Part shown: in pieces, positions 18,296-29,233 of the stretch
How positions within the stretch are numbered: position 1 is the first letter of the stretch
How the letters are laid out: each line of letters opens with the position of its first letter
NCBI GenBank assembly: GCA_943736015.1
Contig: OX031057.1
Span: 45,222,501 to 45,286,500, forward strand
DNA: 64,000 nt
Origin: Tridacna crocea
Taxonomy: Eukaryota; Mollusca; Bivalvia; Cardiida; Cardiidae
Direction of reading: 5' to 3'
Made by a program: the position numbers and the translations under genes
Notes under the pieces: model-generated
The model's database searches: none
Told to the model about the DNA's origin: nothing
What the model saw: the letters and a program-made list of their open reading frames with translations, nothing else

Positions 18296-18610
18296 TCAAA
18301 CCATTATTGGCCGAGTCCCTGTAGGTCAGTCGGTAACCTGCAGGATTGGAGAACACAGGGTCTGGGGTTCGATCCCTAGCTATGACCCTTGGCTCGGCCA
18401 TTTTTTTCTGAGCATTGATGATCGTCATTGCAACAGGATTCATTTCTCGCCCACAGCTTACCATTGTTCCGACGATGATCATGTGGGAAAGCAGCCAGTG
18501 AAAAAAAAAAACTCCAGGAACCCATGGATATGTGCACTTGCCTCCGCGATATAAGTTTACAAATGAAATAATGTCGAAAATGGCGCTAAACACCATACAA
18601 TCAATCAAAC
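18296..18610 (+). mobile_element. tRNA-derived SINE, mollusc type
   Basis: An A-box-like TAGGTCAGTCGGT and B box GGGGTTCGATCCC sit ~40 bp apart at the head. The body follows (CCATGGATATGTGCACTTGC, CCTCCGCG) and the tail reads ATGGCGCTAAACACC then ATACAATCAATCAAAC. Mollusc SINEs commonly end in a GGCGYTAAAC plus short tandem tail. Confidence 0.8.
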
Positions 18611-18764
18611 CATTATTCTCTACAGGCACTCTATCTTTCTCCCTCTCTTTTTTTTACAGCCTGAATAACCTTTTTATACAATTTACATACAAACAACTGG
18701 AGGAGACATGGTTTGGGAGCATAACAACTAGGGTTTGGGATGTGAAAGACCTTGGGGTGAAATG

Positions 18765-18956
18765 TCTTGTTACCCCCGAGAAAGAAGCTTTTTGAAAACA
18801 CTGTAGGAAAAGGAGAAAATGCTGGTAACCAGCATTTTCTCCTTTTCCTACAGTGTTTTCTACCCTTCCCAGAACAAAGTTCAATTTTTCAGTCACCTTT
18901 GTCGTCTGCAAATGCTTTCAACCAGTCTATAATTTTGTTGTGTGGTAAAGAGTTAA
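18765..18956 (+). mobile_element. TTAA MITE with two paired arm changes
   Basis: Hairpin arms read CACTGTAGGAAAAGG and CCTTTTCCTACAGTG: two differences from the common arm, both matched in the other arm. Left end lost. Confidence 0.88.
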
Positions 18957-19125
18957 AGACATTTTCTGAAAAGAAGAAAGTGCTGATATCCAACAATTTC
19001 TCAATATTCCACAGTGTGGTCTTCTTTGGATAGTTTCAAAGCACTACAAAATCCTGTAATTTTAAAATGATTTGTTACAGGCAAGAGCTTTATAGTAAAG
19101 GGTTAACCTTCTTTTCAATAAAGGG

Positions 19126-19354
19126 TTAACCCTTTACTCTATAGATACTCATTTCTACACATTGCTTGTAGGAGCCTTTGGAAAACATTGTGACAAAAGG
19201 TGAAATTGCTCATGATGAGCAATTTCACCTTTTGTTACAATGTTTTCTACACTATCAAAAGGTGTCATGTACACATAAGAAACAGCTTCATCCTTGCTGC
19301 TATTTAGGGTCAGTTAGAGATACCATAGAAATGCCTTATGGGGTAAAGGGTTAA
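19126..19354 (+). mobile_element. TTAA MITE, subtype C
   Basis: TTAACCCTTTACTCTATAGA to GGGGTAAAGGGTTAA, heart GGTGAAATTGCTCATGATG with its mirror. Cleanest subtype C copy. Confidence 0.92.
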
Positions 19355-19680
19355 TCTTTTTCCACTCAATCCCAAGTTTTAACAACTCTGAGAAAGAGGC
19401 CTTTTAAAAACATTGTGGATAAAGAAGACAATGCTAATAACAAGTATTTTCTCCTTTTCTCATAACCCATTAGCACATAATAACTACTTTTGACAACCCC
19501 GAGAAAGAAGCTTTTAGAAAACATTGTAGGAAAAGGAGAAAATACTGGTAAACAGCATTTTCTCCTTTTCCCACAATGTTTTCTACCCTTCACAAACAAA
19601 TCTTAATTCACTTTTATTTTGTCGTCTGCAAATGCTTTCAATTTGGACCAGTCTAAAATATTGTTGTATGGTAATGAGAT
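19351..19680 (+). mobile_element. two adjoining MITEs, the first truncated
   Basis: A partial copy (19351-19465) shares TTAA with subtype C on its left; a near-complete copy (ACCCATTAGCACATAATAAC to GGTAATGAGATAA) follows at 19466-19680. Confidence 0.85.
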
Positions 19681-19867
19681 AATGTTTCTTCTCTGTCAAA
19701 GCAATCACTTTAACCTTGTATGCATTGTCATCTGCAAATACTAGGTCTGAATTTTTTGCGACAAAGAGCTTAACACCTAGAGATCACAAATTTATTTTCT
19801 TTGAGCACTGGTGACCATGTTGGTTCCCTCCCAGGGTTGTGAAAATCAGGGCTTGTTAGGTAAACAT

Positions 19868-20081
19868 TTAACCCATTATCTCACAATCCCTACTTTTGAC
19901 GCCTCTGAGAAAGAAGCCTTTTGAAAACACTATGTGAAAAGGACCAGCATTTTCTCCTTTTCCCACAGTGTTTCCTCCCTTCCCAAAATAAATTTCTACC
20001 TTTTAGTCACCTTTATTTTATCATCTGCAAATGCTTTCAATTTGGACCAGTCTAAAATTTTCTTGTGTGGTAAAGAGTTAA
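19868..20081 (+). mobile_element. TTAA MITE, hairpin arm shortened
   Basis: TTAACCCATTATCTCACAAT to GTGTGGTAAAGAGTTAA; about 15 bp of one hairpin arm is deleted. Confidence 0.9.
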
Positions 20082-20388
20082 GAGTACAAGACCCTTAGCA
20101 TAATGATGACATAGTAAAGGTGGTAAGCAGTTTCACAAGAGTTGGTCTCAAAAGGGCACTCGGGTAAGCTACAACATCTAAAAGAAGAGGTACAAAAGAA
20201 ACATATAAACAAGCCAGCGTTTTGTCATGTATATATCTTTTTATTCATCATTTATAGCATGTATGAATTTGTAGAAATTATAACACTAATGCAATGATGC
20301 AATACTTATTGTAAACACGAGGCAATCTATCTATAAACTCAAATTACCATTAGATTTGTTCAAGCACCTTTAAGGTTGTGCCAAGCTT

Positions 20389-20800
20389 TTAACACTTTAC
20401 AACACAATCCCTTTGTCTTAACCCTTTACCAAACAATCCCTGGTTTTTACGACCCTGAGATAGAAGCCTTTTGAAAACATTGTGGGAAAAGGAGAAAATG
20501 CTGGTTACCAGCATTTTCTCCTTTTCCCACAATGTTTTATAGCCTGCTGGAAACCAATTTCTATTTTTGACTCGCATTTATTTTGTCGTCTGCAAGTGCT
20601 TTCAATTTGGGCCATGAGTTAATGACTATGAAGAAGGCTTTAAAAATCATTATGGGAAAAGGAGAAAATACTCGTTTTCAGCACTTATTCCCTTTTTTTC
20701 ACAATATTCTCTACCTTTTCAAAGACGAATTCCAGTAATTTAGGAATAATAAAATTGTTTGCATTTGTCTTCTTATAATGAGTCAGCTAAAGGGTAAACC
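20389..20800 (+). mobile_element. TTAA MITE split by a nested copy
   Basis: TTAACACTTTACAACACAAT runs to CCCTTTGTC, is interrupted by 20418-20622, then resumes with GACTATGAAGAAGGC and a decayed right half. Confidence 0.8.
20418..20622 (+). mobile_element. nested TTAA MITE
   Basis: TTAACCCTTTACCAAACAAT to GGGCCATGAGTTAA with a perfect hairpin, inserted into the outer copy at the TTAA of its CTTTTAATGACC segment. Confidence 0.87.
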
Positions 20801-21016
20801 AAGTTATATATATTTAGAAATACGGGAAAAGATTAATTTTGCTGGTAATAAAAATGTCCCTTTGGAATATTGAAACATTGCAGAAAATAAGGAGCAACTG
20901 CTTGTTACAAAAAATAGCTCCATTTGGCTCAATGTTTTCACTGAATATCACCCTCTGCAAAGGTTAAAAAAAAATCTCATTCTGATAACTATATGTATAC
21001 TTGACTGTTTATCTCT

Positions 21017-21245
21017 TTAACCCATTACCACACAATCCCTACTTTTGACAACCCTGGGAAAGAAGCCTTTAGAAAACATTGTAGGAAATGGAGAAAATAC
21101 TGGTAACCAACATTTTCTCCTTTTCCCACAATGTTTTCTACTCTTCAAAATATGAATCTCAAATTTTCAGTGACTTTCATTTTGTCGTCCGTGAATGCTT
21201 TCGATTTGGACAAGCCTAAAACATTGTCGTTTGGTAATGAGTTAA
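21017..21245 (+). mobile_element. TTAA MITE, first of a chain of four
   Basis: TTAACCCATTACCACACAAT to GGTAATGAGTTAA. Its terminal TTAA (21242-21245) is also the first TTAA of the next copy. Confidence 0.92.
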
Positions 21246-21458
21246 CTCTTTACCAACACGACAAAATTTTAGACTAGTTCAAATTGAAAGCATTTGCAGA
21301 CGACAAAATAAAGGTGACTGAAAATTAAAATTTGATCTGGGAAGGGTAGAAAACACTGTTGGAAAAGGAGAAAATCCTGGTTACCTGTTCCTACAGTGTT
21401 TTCAAAAGGCTTCTTTCTCAGGGGCATCAAAAGTAGGGATTGTGTGGTAATGGGTTAA
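21242..21458 (-). mobile_element. TTAA MITE, second of the chain
   Basis: TTAACTCTTTACCAACACGA to GGTAATGGGTTAA, opposite orientation to its left neighbour; hairpin arm partly deleted. Confidence 0.9.
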
Positions 21459-21618
21459 CTATTTACCACACAACCCTATCTCTTTATGAACCTTGAAATT
21501 AGAAAAGAAAGCCTTTTTTCTTCACAAATTTTATGTTTTGAGAGTAATACTTATTATGTTGTCAGCAAATAACTTCTATTTTGACAAGTGTGAAATTTTG
21601 TTGATTGGCAAAGAATTA
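21455..21618 (+). mobile_element. TTAA MITE, third of the chain, hairpin lost
   Basis: TTAACTATTTACCACACAAC to GGCAAAGAATTAA; shares TTAA on both sides. Confidence 0.8.
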
Positions 21619-21800
21619 ACAGATAAAAAAATCTATCAAAATTTACACATTGAGAACATATACAGACAACAAATGACATGGTTTGAAAAAGTATGAGAAC
21701 ATTGCAAAAATGGTTAAAAATTCCAGTTACAAACGTTTTCTTATTATCTGATAGTGTTTTCACAGGCCGCCCCATGGTTGTAAAAGTACCATACTGTAAC
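21615..21800 (-). mobile_element. MITE, fourth of the chain, decayed
   Basis: CATTGAGAACATATACAGAC, CAAATGACATGG, AACGTTTTC and a worn hairpin follow the family order. Confidence 0.6.
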
Positions 21801-22039
21801 AGACTGTTTGGCACTAAGTATACATAAGCTAACAAAGACTATTCACCAAATGAACTTTTTTATTTTAGAAAACAATGTGAAGAATAAAACTAAATATCAC
21901 TCATAGCAAGCAATATCTCCTTTTGTCACAATGTTTCAAAAGAATAAACCTTGATTTCAATCAATTTTCCACAGTTTACAAGGGTGCCATCAAAGTAATC
22001 TTCAAATCTTCAAAAATTTTATTTTCAGGATTAGATGGA

Positions 22040-22238
22040 TTAGTTCTTTGTCACAAAACAAAACCTTAGATTCAAGAAAATTGAAAGCACTTGCAAATGG
22101 CAAAATTAATGTAGCTCAAATTATTATTTTTCTCTTTGATGCAGTAGAACGCATTCTGGGAAAAGGAGAAACCGGCATTTTCTTCATTTCCCACAATGTT
22201 TTCAAAATGTTTCCTCAGGTTGTGTGGTAAAGAATTAG
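22040..22238 (-). mobile_element. MITE, diverged
   Basis: TTCTTTGTCACAAAACAAAA to GTGTGGTAAAGAATTAG; hairpin centre deleted. Confidence 0.75.
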
Positions 22239-22531
22239 AGATGGGTAATTGGTTTCCATCTTACAACCATGCCATTTTTAGAGTTACCAACGACAACATG
22301 GTAATGCGTAACTTTCATTTCATGCACATTCCTACACACATGTATCCCCTAATTGTAGTTCAATCCTAATACTTTACAACTGGATTCGTTAAACATACTG
22401 GTAATACATGTACATGTATAATTCTAGCCGAGGGACTTTTGTACAGTTATGAAATATGAGATTCTTTATAACCAGTTCACCGACTCTTCCACTCATCCCA
22501 AAACTAGCCATCTGATTGACTAAAACATTCT

Positions 22532-22851
22532 GTTTAACCCTTTACCACACAAACCCAAAGGAAAAGGAAAAAACGCTCCATTTCAAACAATATTTTCTAT
22601 CATTTTAAGAGTAAATATCATCATTTAAACCTTTACCAAACGACAACATTTTAGGCTGGTGCAAAATAAAAGCATTTGCAGACGACAAAATAAAAATGAC
22701 TGAAAAAATTTTGATTTGTATTTGGAAGGGTAGAACACATTCTGGTAAAAGGAGAAAATGCCAGTTACCAGCATTTTCTCCTTTTCCCACAATATTTTCA
22801 AAAGGCTTCTTTCTCAGGGTCATTTAGTCGGGGTTGTGTGGTAAAGGGTTC
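22532..22851. mobile_element. partial MITE plus full MITE in opposite orientation
   Basis: A truncated plus copy (22532-22622) adjoins a minus copy (22624-22851, AAACCTTTACCAAACGACAA to GGTAAAGGGTTC) with an almost perfect hairpin. Confidence 0.88.
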
Positions 22852-22961
22852 AAATACAGTTAAATTGTCCAATGAGAATTCTCTCATCATGGATGAGTCT
22901 AAAAGGATTAAGTCAATCATACTAGTCTTAGAATCAATGAGAAAAAATGGTGAAAAAATAC

Positions 22962-24628
22962 AACAAGAGGGCCATGATGGCCCTGTATCGCTCCACTGGC
23001 TTTTTAACCCTTTACCACACAAAATGAAGTGTTCATGACCATGAAAAAGTGGGCCTTCAAAAACAATGAACGCTGTCAGGCAGTACAAGCAGGTTCACTC
23101 ATTAGCATGAAAGGTAAAATCCTTGGAAAAATAAGCTGAATGATAGAAACCTTACTCTGAATTTATTATTCACCTCATGTGAGCATAACTATTAGCATCA
23201 AAAAAATGAGTAACACTTGAAAACAGAATATTTTCTATCAAAATACTTAATGTCTAGCATCAATCATGTATCAATGCAGTTTGATAATCAAGGGAGGTAA
23301 ATAGTACCAAACTTTATCTTTCATAAAAAGAGTTATTTCCCTTGATTAATGTATAAATTAAAGTGACTATATCATGAGGCCCATGTTAAACTTGTGATCC
23401 CTGGATGGAGCCAATTTTGACCCCAGACCTACAGTATGAAACTAGAATGTGTGGTTATAAACACAAAGATTTTTGAATCTTGCCCAATAAAAAGCCCTGT
23501 AAAACAAGTTTGCTCAATAAAAGGCCCTGTAAAATATGTGACCCATGAGACAGGTTTATAAAGCCAATGTAAAACTTGTGACCCCTGGAATGGGGTCAAA
23601 CTTGACCCCCAAAGTTAAAATTTTGGCCCTCTTGGTAGAAGCCCATTAGATAAAGCTACATGCAAAATTTGGTAGCCCTAGGCCTTATGGCTCTGTACAA
23701 GTAGATTATTAAAGTTTCCCTATATAAGCCAATGCAAAACTTGTGATCCCCTGTGACGGGGGCTAAATTCAACCCCAGGGCTATACTTTTGGACACCCTT
23801 GGTAGAGACCCCCTAGATAAAGCTACATGCAAAATTTGATAGCCCTAGTCCTTATAGCTAGGTGCAACAAGATTTTGAAAGTTTTCCCTATATAAGCCCA
23901 TGTAAAATTTGTTACCCCCTGGGGGCGGGGCCAAATTTGACCCCTGGGCTATAAGTTGTAAACCCTTGGTAGAGGTCCACTAGATAAAGCTACATGCCGA
24001 ATTTGGTAGTCCTAGGCCCTATGGCTAGGTGGAAGAAGAATTTTGAAGTTCTCCCCATATAACCCCATGTAAAACTTGTTACCCCCGGGGCGGGGCCAAT
24101 TTTGACCCCAGGGCTATAATTTAGACACTCTTGGTAGAGGTCCACTAAATAAAACAACATCCCAAATTCGGTAGCCCTAGGCCCTATGCCTAGGTAGAAG
24201 AGGAGTTTTAAAGTTCTCCCTAAATAAGCCCATGTAAAACTTGTGACCCCCGGGGCGGGGCCAATTTTGACCCCAGGGCTATAATTTGAAGAAACTTGGT
24301 AGAGGTCCACTAGATAAAGCTACATGCCAAATTTGGTAGCTCTAGGCCTTACGGTTTCAGACAAGAAGATTTTCAAAGATTTTCAAAATTTTTCAGTTTT
24401 GTTGCCATGGCAACCAGAGTTTTTGAAGGAATTAAATTCTTTCAAGAAATTCTCAAGAGGACCATGGCAGGATCATTTCTGTGAAGTTTCATCAAAATTG
24501 GATGGGTAGTTTCAGAGAAGAAGATGTTTAAAGAAAAAGTTAATGCACGGACGGACGGACGGACGCACGCACGCACGACGGACAACGGGCCATGACATAA
24601 GCCCGCTGGCCTTCGGCCAGTGGAGCTA
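22962..24628 (+). mobile_element. pearl-type (Helitron-like) bivalve element 1
   Basis: Starts ACAAGAGGGCCATGATGGCC and ends with a hairpin (CTGGCC TTC GGCCAG) and GGAGCTAAAAA. Between them are about six degenerate ~165-bp tandem core units (AAACTTGTGACCCC..., TTGACCCCAGGGCTATA, AGGTCCACTAGATAAAGC), then GTTGCCATGGCAACCAGAG and an ACGG/ACGC microsatellite. This architecture is that of the pearl family of bivalves. A MITE end is lodged at 23004-23070. Non-coding. Confidence 0.88.
24547..24583. repeat. (ACGG)n/(ACGC)n microsatellite
   Basis: Four-base tandem repeat near the 3' end of the pearl-type element, its usual place in this family. Confidence 0.9.
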
Positions 24629-24759
24629 AAAAAAAAGCATGAACTTAAAATGAGTAGGAATATTTCCTCACCAATGATAAAGAATTAAATCACATACCTG
24701 CAATTTCTTGAGTAAACCCTACAGAAAACAACAAATTTCTCACTTGCCCAAATGTCCTT

Positions 24760-24877
24760 TTTCCATATTTTCTACCCTCCCAGAACTAATTTCAATATTT
24801 GAGTCACCTTAATTTTGTTGTCTGCAAATGCTTTAAATTTGGAATGGTCTAAAATTTTGTCATTTGGTAAAGAGTTA
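24760..24877 (+). mobile_element. half MITE
   Basis: Right half only, from ATATTTTCTACCCTCCCAGA to ATTTGGTAAAGAGTTAA. Confidence 0.8.
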
Positions 24878-25007
24878 AACAGTTGACCAAAAAAAAAAAG
24901 ACAAACATATAAAGGGAATCATCTTAGGTGACAATTTAACTCTTATCATGCTAGATGACTAAAATGAATTTTTCAATTTGATAGTCAAAAAATCAAGTAT
25001 GTTTTGT

Positions 25008-25231
25008 TTAACTCTTTACCACACGACAAAATTTTAGACTGGTTCAAATTCAAAGCATTTGCAGACGACAAAATAAAGGTGACTGAAAAATTGAAATTTG
25101 TTCTGGGAAGGGTAGAAAATGAGAAAAGGAGAAAATGCTGGTTACCAGCATTTTCTCCTTTTCCTACAGTGTTTTCAAAAGGCTTCTTTCTGAGGGGCGT
25201 CAAAAGTAGGGATTGAGTGGTAATGGGTTAA
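25008..25231 (-). mobile_element. TTAA MITE
   Basis: TTAACTCTTTACCACACGAC to GGTAATGGGTTAA; short deletion at the base of one hairpin arm. Confidence 0.92.
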
Positions 25232-25371
25232 TAATATCTCTTTAACAAACAGTGTAGATCCAAGATCAGACCGCAATCTTATCTTGAGTCACCCTGTCCG
25301 CAAAAAGTCAGCAAGTTGCACTTTGCAGTCTTTGGAGTAATTTTGGTTCACATGCTGGAATTTGCCATTGA

Positions 25372-25692
25372 CAGAGAAGAAAACATTGTAGGAAATGGAG
25401 CAAATACTGTTTAAGTGGAATTTTTTGTGAGAATGAAATTTTTGTGAATTTGCACTTTTGAATACTAGTAAACCACATAATTTTCTGTTCGCATAATTTT
25501 CCTACTGTCCAGTTATGGATACTTTGCGTACAAACATTTCTGTACGCAAAGTATCCATAACTGTTCATTCGCAAATTTTTTGACACGCATATATCCACAT
25601 ATACAGTATTGCAAATAAGCATTTTCTCTTTTTCCCACAATAATTTCAAAAGCCTTATTTCTTCAGAATTGTTCAAACACAACAAGGGTTAA
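25372..25692 (-). mobile_element. MITE split by a hairpin insertion
   Basis: GAAGAAAACATTGTAGGAAA opens and GCATTTTCTCTTTTTCCCAC closes a MITE whose centre has been replaced by ~230 bp containing the perfect hairpin at 25510-25563. Confidence 0.65.
25510..25563. repeat. perfect 22-bp inverted repeat with 10-base loop
   Basis: CAGTTATGGATACTTTGCG plus TAC, loop AAACATTTCT, then the exact reverse complement. Perfect arms imply recent origin or conversion. Confidence 0.95.
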
Positions 25693-25920
25693 GGGACAAA
25701 AGATAAAGATATATGCAAGAAGAACATTGCAGGTAAAGAAAATAAAAGTTTCTGTCATGTATAACTCTTAACCATTATTGCGCTGCCTATTATTTCTTGT
25801 GGCACCATAGACAAATGTATGTGCGAGGTAGGCCACTCAACGTGAGTAAAATTATGCAAAAACACATCCAAAATTAAAATGACTCTTCTGGTTCAATTCA
25901 AAATCTGACAAATTAACCCT

Positions 25921-26149
25921 TTAACTCATTACCAAATGACAAAATTTTAGGTTTTTCCAAATAGAATGCATTTGCAAACTACAAAATAAAAGTGACTGAA
26001 AATTTGCAATTTGTTTTGTGAAGGGTAAAAAATATTGTGGGAAAAGGAGAAAATGCTGGTTACCAGCATTTTCTCCTTTTCCCACAATGTTTTCTAAAGA
26101 CTTCTTTCTCAGGGGCGTCAAAAGTAGGGATTGTGTGGTAATGGGTTAA
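25921..26149 (-). mobile_element. TTAA MITE, full length
   Basis: TTAACTCATTACCAAATGAC to GGTAATGGGTTAA with perfect hairpin. Confidence 0.94.
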
Positions 26150-26380
26150 CACACACTCCTGAGTTCTTATGACCCCGAGAAAGTAGCTTTTGAAAACATT
26201 GTTGGAAAAGCAGAAAATGCTAGTAATCAGCATTTTCTCCTTTTCCTACAAATTTTTTCTACCTTTCCAGAGAAAAATTTCAATTTCTGAGTCACATTCG
26301 TCTTCTGCAAATACATGATTGTACTTTGAGTTTGGAATACCAGGACTAGTCTAAAATTTTGTGGTTTGGTAAAGAGTTAA
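26146..26380 (+). mobile_element. TTAA MITE sharing TTAA with its neighbour
   Basis: TTAACACACACTCCTGAGTT to GGTTTGGTAAAGAGTTAA; a short insertion in the right arm (ATACATGATTGTACTTTGAG). Confidence 0.88.
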
Positions 26381-26569
26381 AACTACAAACATGCAAGATA
26401 GCTTCTGAATACATTGCGTTAGAAGAAACAGAAACCTGTTACAATTAATTTCTTCTTTCTGTTCTATTTTTTCTTTATCATGAAAAAGGGATTTTATTTT
26501 GCTTCAGATATCTTTCCTCTTTGTCACTAGGACTATCAAAGCAAAAAAACACTTGAGTCATGCTCTATG

Positions 26570-26668
26570 AAAAGGGGGCTTGATGCATCTGCCAAAAGTA
26601 TCAACTCAGGTCAGCCTTCACAACATGCATAAGCTGACCTGGATTGAAACTTTTGCTAATGGTTCATT
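26570..26668. repeat. dispersed GGTCAGCCT/AGCTGACCT palindrome
   Basis: CAGGTCAGCCTTCACAACAT and GCATAAGCTGACCTGGATTG form an inverted repeat bracketed by GGGGGCTTGATGCATCTGCC. Relatives occur near 6970, 27050, 27405, 31350, 32825, 35890, 44740, 44870, 45050 and 47895. Such palindromes are abundant in heterodont bivalve DNA. Confidence 0.65.
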
Positions 26669-26695
26669 TCCTATACCTCCAAGGACCAGTCTACC

Positions 26696-26928
26696 TTACT
26701 GACCCTTTACCTAATCTACCAATTTGAGGCTCGTCCATTTCAGCAGCAAATAAAGATATGATGTCAAAAATACAGACAAATGAGGATACAAGTACCTGAT
26801 TGAGTGGAAAACATCGTGGGAAAAGGAGAAATTGCTCGTTACGAGCAATTTCTCCTTTTCCTACAATGTTTTCAAAAGCTGCCTGTTGTTGATATGTCAA
26901 AATGAGTATCTATGGAGTAAAGGGTTAA
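26696..26928 (-). mobile_element. TTAA MITE, hybrid subtype
   Basis: Right end (ATCTATGGAGTAAAGGGTTA) is that of subtype C, while the hairpin is GGAGAAATTGCTCGTTACG with its mirror, intermediate between the common heart and subtype C. Confidence 0.88.
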
Positions 26929-28047
26929 GTTGCTTAATAAAAAAATTGCTATTAATAATCCATAATTGTCTGATGGTATGATTGGTATCTGAAAGAAGAA
27001 CGGTCCTTTGAGATGTAGAAAATTTACAAATCCTTAAAAAAGGTTTGACCCATTATCTTGATCTATGTCAGCCTGCCGAGACAGCAGAGTTTGACATGGG
27101 TCAATATCTTTTTGCTGATGAATAAAGCCCTCTCTTCACAAAACATAACACATATACAAATTCAACATAAAGAGAATGTTATTATAATATCTATATAAAC
27201 TGCACATGTACAATTATTGCAACCATTTCTATATGAGGCATGCTGTGGCAAAAGGGGGCTTTAAAGCTTTATGCATTATACAAAGTAAGCAATCACACAG
27301 TTGTGAATCCATAATAGCCACATTCTCTAACAACTGACTTAATCATAAGGTACACTGGTCCTCCGACACATAGAAAATTGACATATAGTAAAAAGCCTGT
27401 GTGGACTGACCTAGGTTGAAACTGTTCACTGATGCATCAAGCCCTGTTTTCACAGAGCATGGCTCATATTTAACTTTTTTTTTTTTCTAAGAACTGTAAA
27501 ATAAAGATAAAGTAGACTCTCCCTGCCTTATGACCAGGAGCCCTAATCATCATTTATTCTAGATTGCATTCTTAGTCCAAATCTAAAAAGTAACGCAACC
27601 AATGTCTGTATTCTCCAACTTCTCTTTAGAATATTCTTACTCATATGCTTAAGAATTTTCTAAATTTGGCAGTAGCACAACTTCTGATTGGCTAACCATT
27701 TGATTTAACAAATCAGAGGTTTTGTTACTTTGAAATCTAGAAAATGATTGAGAATTAAACACAGAATACTTTTAAAAATGGTTGGTGAATACCGATATAG
27801 ATATTACCTTACTTTCAAGAATAAGAAGTTCAAAATATTTACACTAAGGAGGATGTCATGAATGGTTTATAGTAAATGATATCAGAGACATATCTGTTGG
27901 AACTTATTGGGTAATATAGTTGGATTATCATGAAAAATGAAACAATGTGTACATCAAAGATCAGACTGCACCTTCTTTGCAAAGCACCATATACATGTAC
28001 TGTCAACAGCATGCCAAATGACCCATATAGCCAGCAATCAGAGAAGC
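26929..28047. other. gene-free stretch
   Basis: Contains two members of the GGTCAGCCT palindrome family (27050-27120, 27405-27470) and otherwise AT-rich DNA without recognised coding. Confidence 0.5.
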
Positions 28048-28276
28048 TTAACTCTTTAGCACACAAGAAAAATTTAGACTGGTCCGAATTGAAGGTATTT
28101 GCAGACAACAAATAAAGCTGACAAAAAAATAGAAATTTGTTCTGGGAAGGATAGAAAACACTGTGGGAAAATGAGAAAATGCTGGTTACCAGCATTTTCT
28201 CCTTTTCCCACAGTGTTTTCAAAAAGGCTTCTTTCTCAGGGGCATCAAAAGTAGGGATTGTGTGGTAATGGGTTAA
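28048..28276 (-). mobile_element. TTAA MITE with a paired arm change
   Basis: TTAACTCTTTAGCACACAAG to GGTAATGGGTTAA. Arms read AACACTGTGGG and CCCACAGTGTT, matched C/G instead of the usual T/A. Confidence 0.92.
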
Positions 28277-28505
28277 CTATTTACTCCTCACCACATGAAA
28301 AATACTTTTGCTTGCCCAAATTGAAGGCATTTGTAAACAACATACCCAATAGGGTTCAACTAATGAATTTTGTCCATAGACCATCAATCCTTAAAAGATA
28401 AAAAAGCATTGCGAGAAAAGAAAATGCTAATTACCAGCACTTTTATCAAAAAGTATTTCCACAGTGTTTCATTTTAACAAGGGATTATTTAGTATAGCAT
28501 TAAAG
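28273..28505 (-). mobile_element. decayed MITE sharing TTAA
   Basis: TTAACTATTTACTCCTCACC, AAATTGAAGGCATTTGTAAA and a worn hairpin; its first TTAA is the last of 28048-28276. Confidence 0.7.
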
Positions 28506-28739
28506 TGGCTTATACAGTTTCAAGTCTTATTAATGTGAAACAATCCAGTAGAAGAAAAGCTGCTCAAAATAAGTAATTTATTTGCATACAGCATATTGCT
28601 TTTAAAAAAGTCTTTTACTATCAGAAAAAAGTCCCAATGCAGGTGGAAATGTATTTAATAGCTAAAATATCAGCAAAATTTACAATTAAGTAGCTAAAAT
28701 CAATCTAATCCTTGACATGTACCAATTTACCCTGTACTT

Positions 28740-28965
28740 ACAAATACTTCATCTGGCAAAAAAAAATTTACACCGGTCCATTATGAAGACATTTTCTAAA
28801 GACAAATTGAATAATTTTCTTTGGGATAGTGTTTGAAAGGTTTGAAAACTTTCCTGGCAATGAGAAGAAAAATTCTGATTAACAGTATCTTCTCTTTTTT
28901 CATCATTATTTTCAAAAGCTTTCCTTCTCAAGGTCTTCAAACTTGAGGAAGCATTATAAGGGGGC
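28740..28965 (-). mobile_element. MITE, strongly decayed
   Basis: GGTCCATTATGAAGAC, GAAAGGTTTGAAAAC and CTTTCCTTCTCAAGGTCTTC follow the family order. Confidence 0.6.
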
Positions 28966-29016
28966 CGAACCTTTGCCAAAATCTTATTAGTGATCCTATG
29001 TTTCAACAATCATGTA

Positions 29017-29233
29017 TTAACTAACTCTTTACTAAACAACAAAATTTTGGACTAGTCCAAATTGAAGCAATTTGCAGATGACATAATAAACACGACTCAA
29101 AAATTGAAACTTGACTTTCAAAGGGTAGAAAAGATTGTGGGAAAAGGAGAAATTGCTGGTTTTCCCAACAATGTTTTCAGAAGGCTTCTTCCTCTGGATC
29201 CTAAACCCAGGGATTGTTCCAGTAAAGGGTTAA
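29017..29233 (-). mobile_element. TTAA MITE, hairpin truncated
   Basis: AACTCTTTACTAAACAACAA to CCAGTAAAGGGTTAA; one hairpin arm mostly deleted. Confidence 0.87.

Noticed and set aside
18296-18370. A genuine tRNA gene
   Set aside because: A- and B-box words are present but no cloverleaf with acceptor stem; body and tail are those of a SINE.
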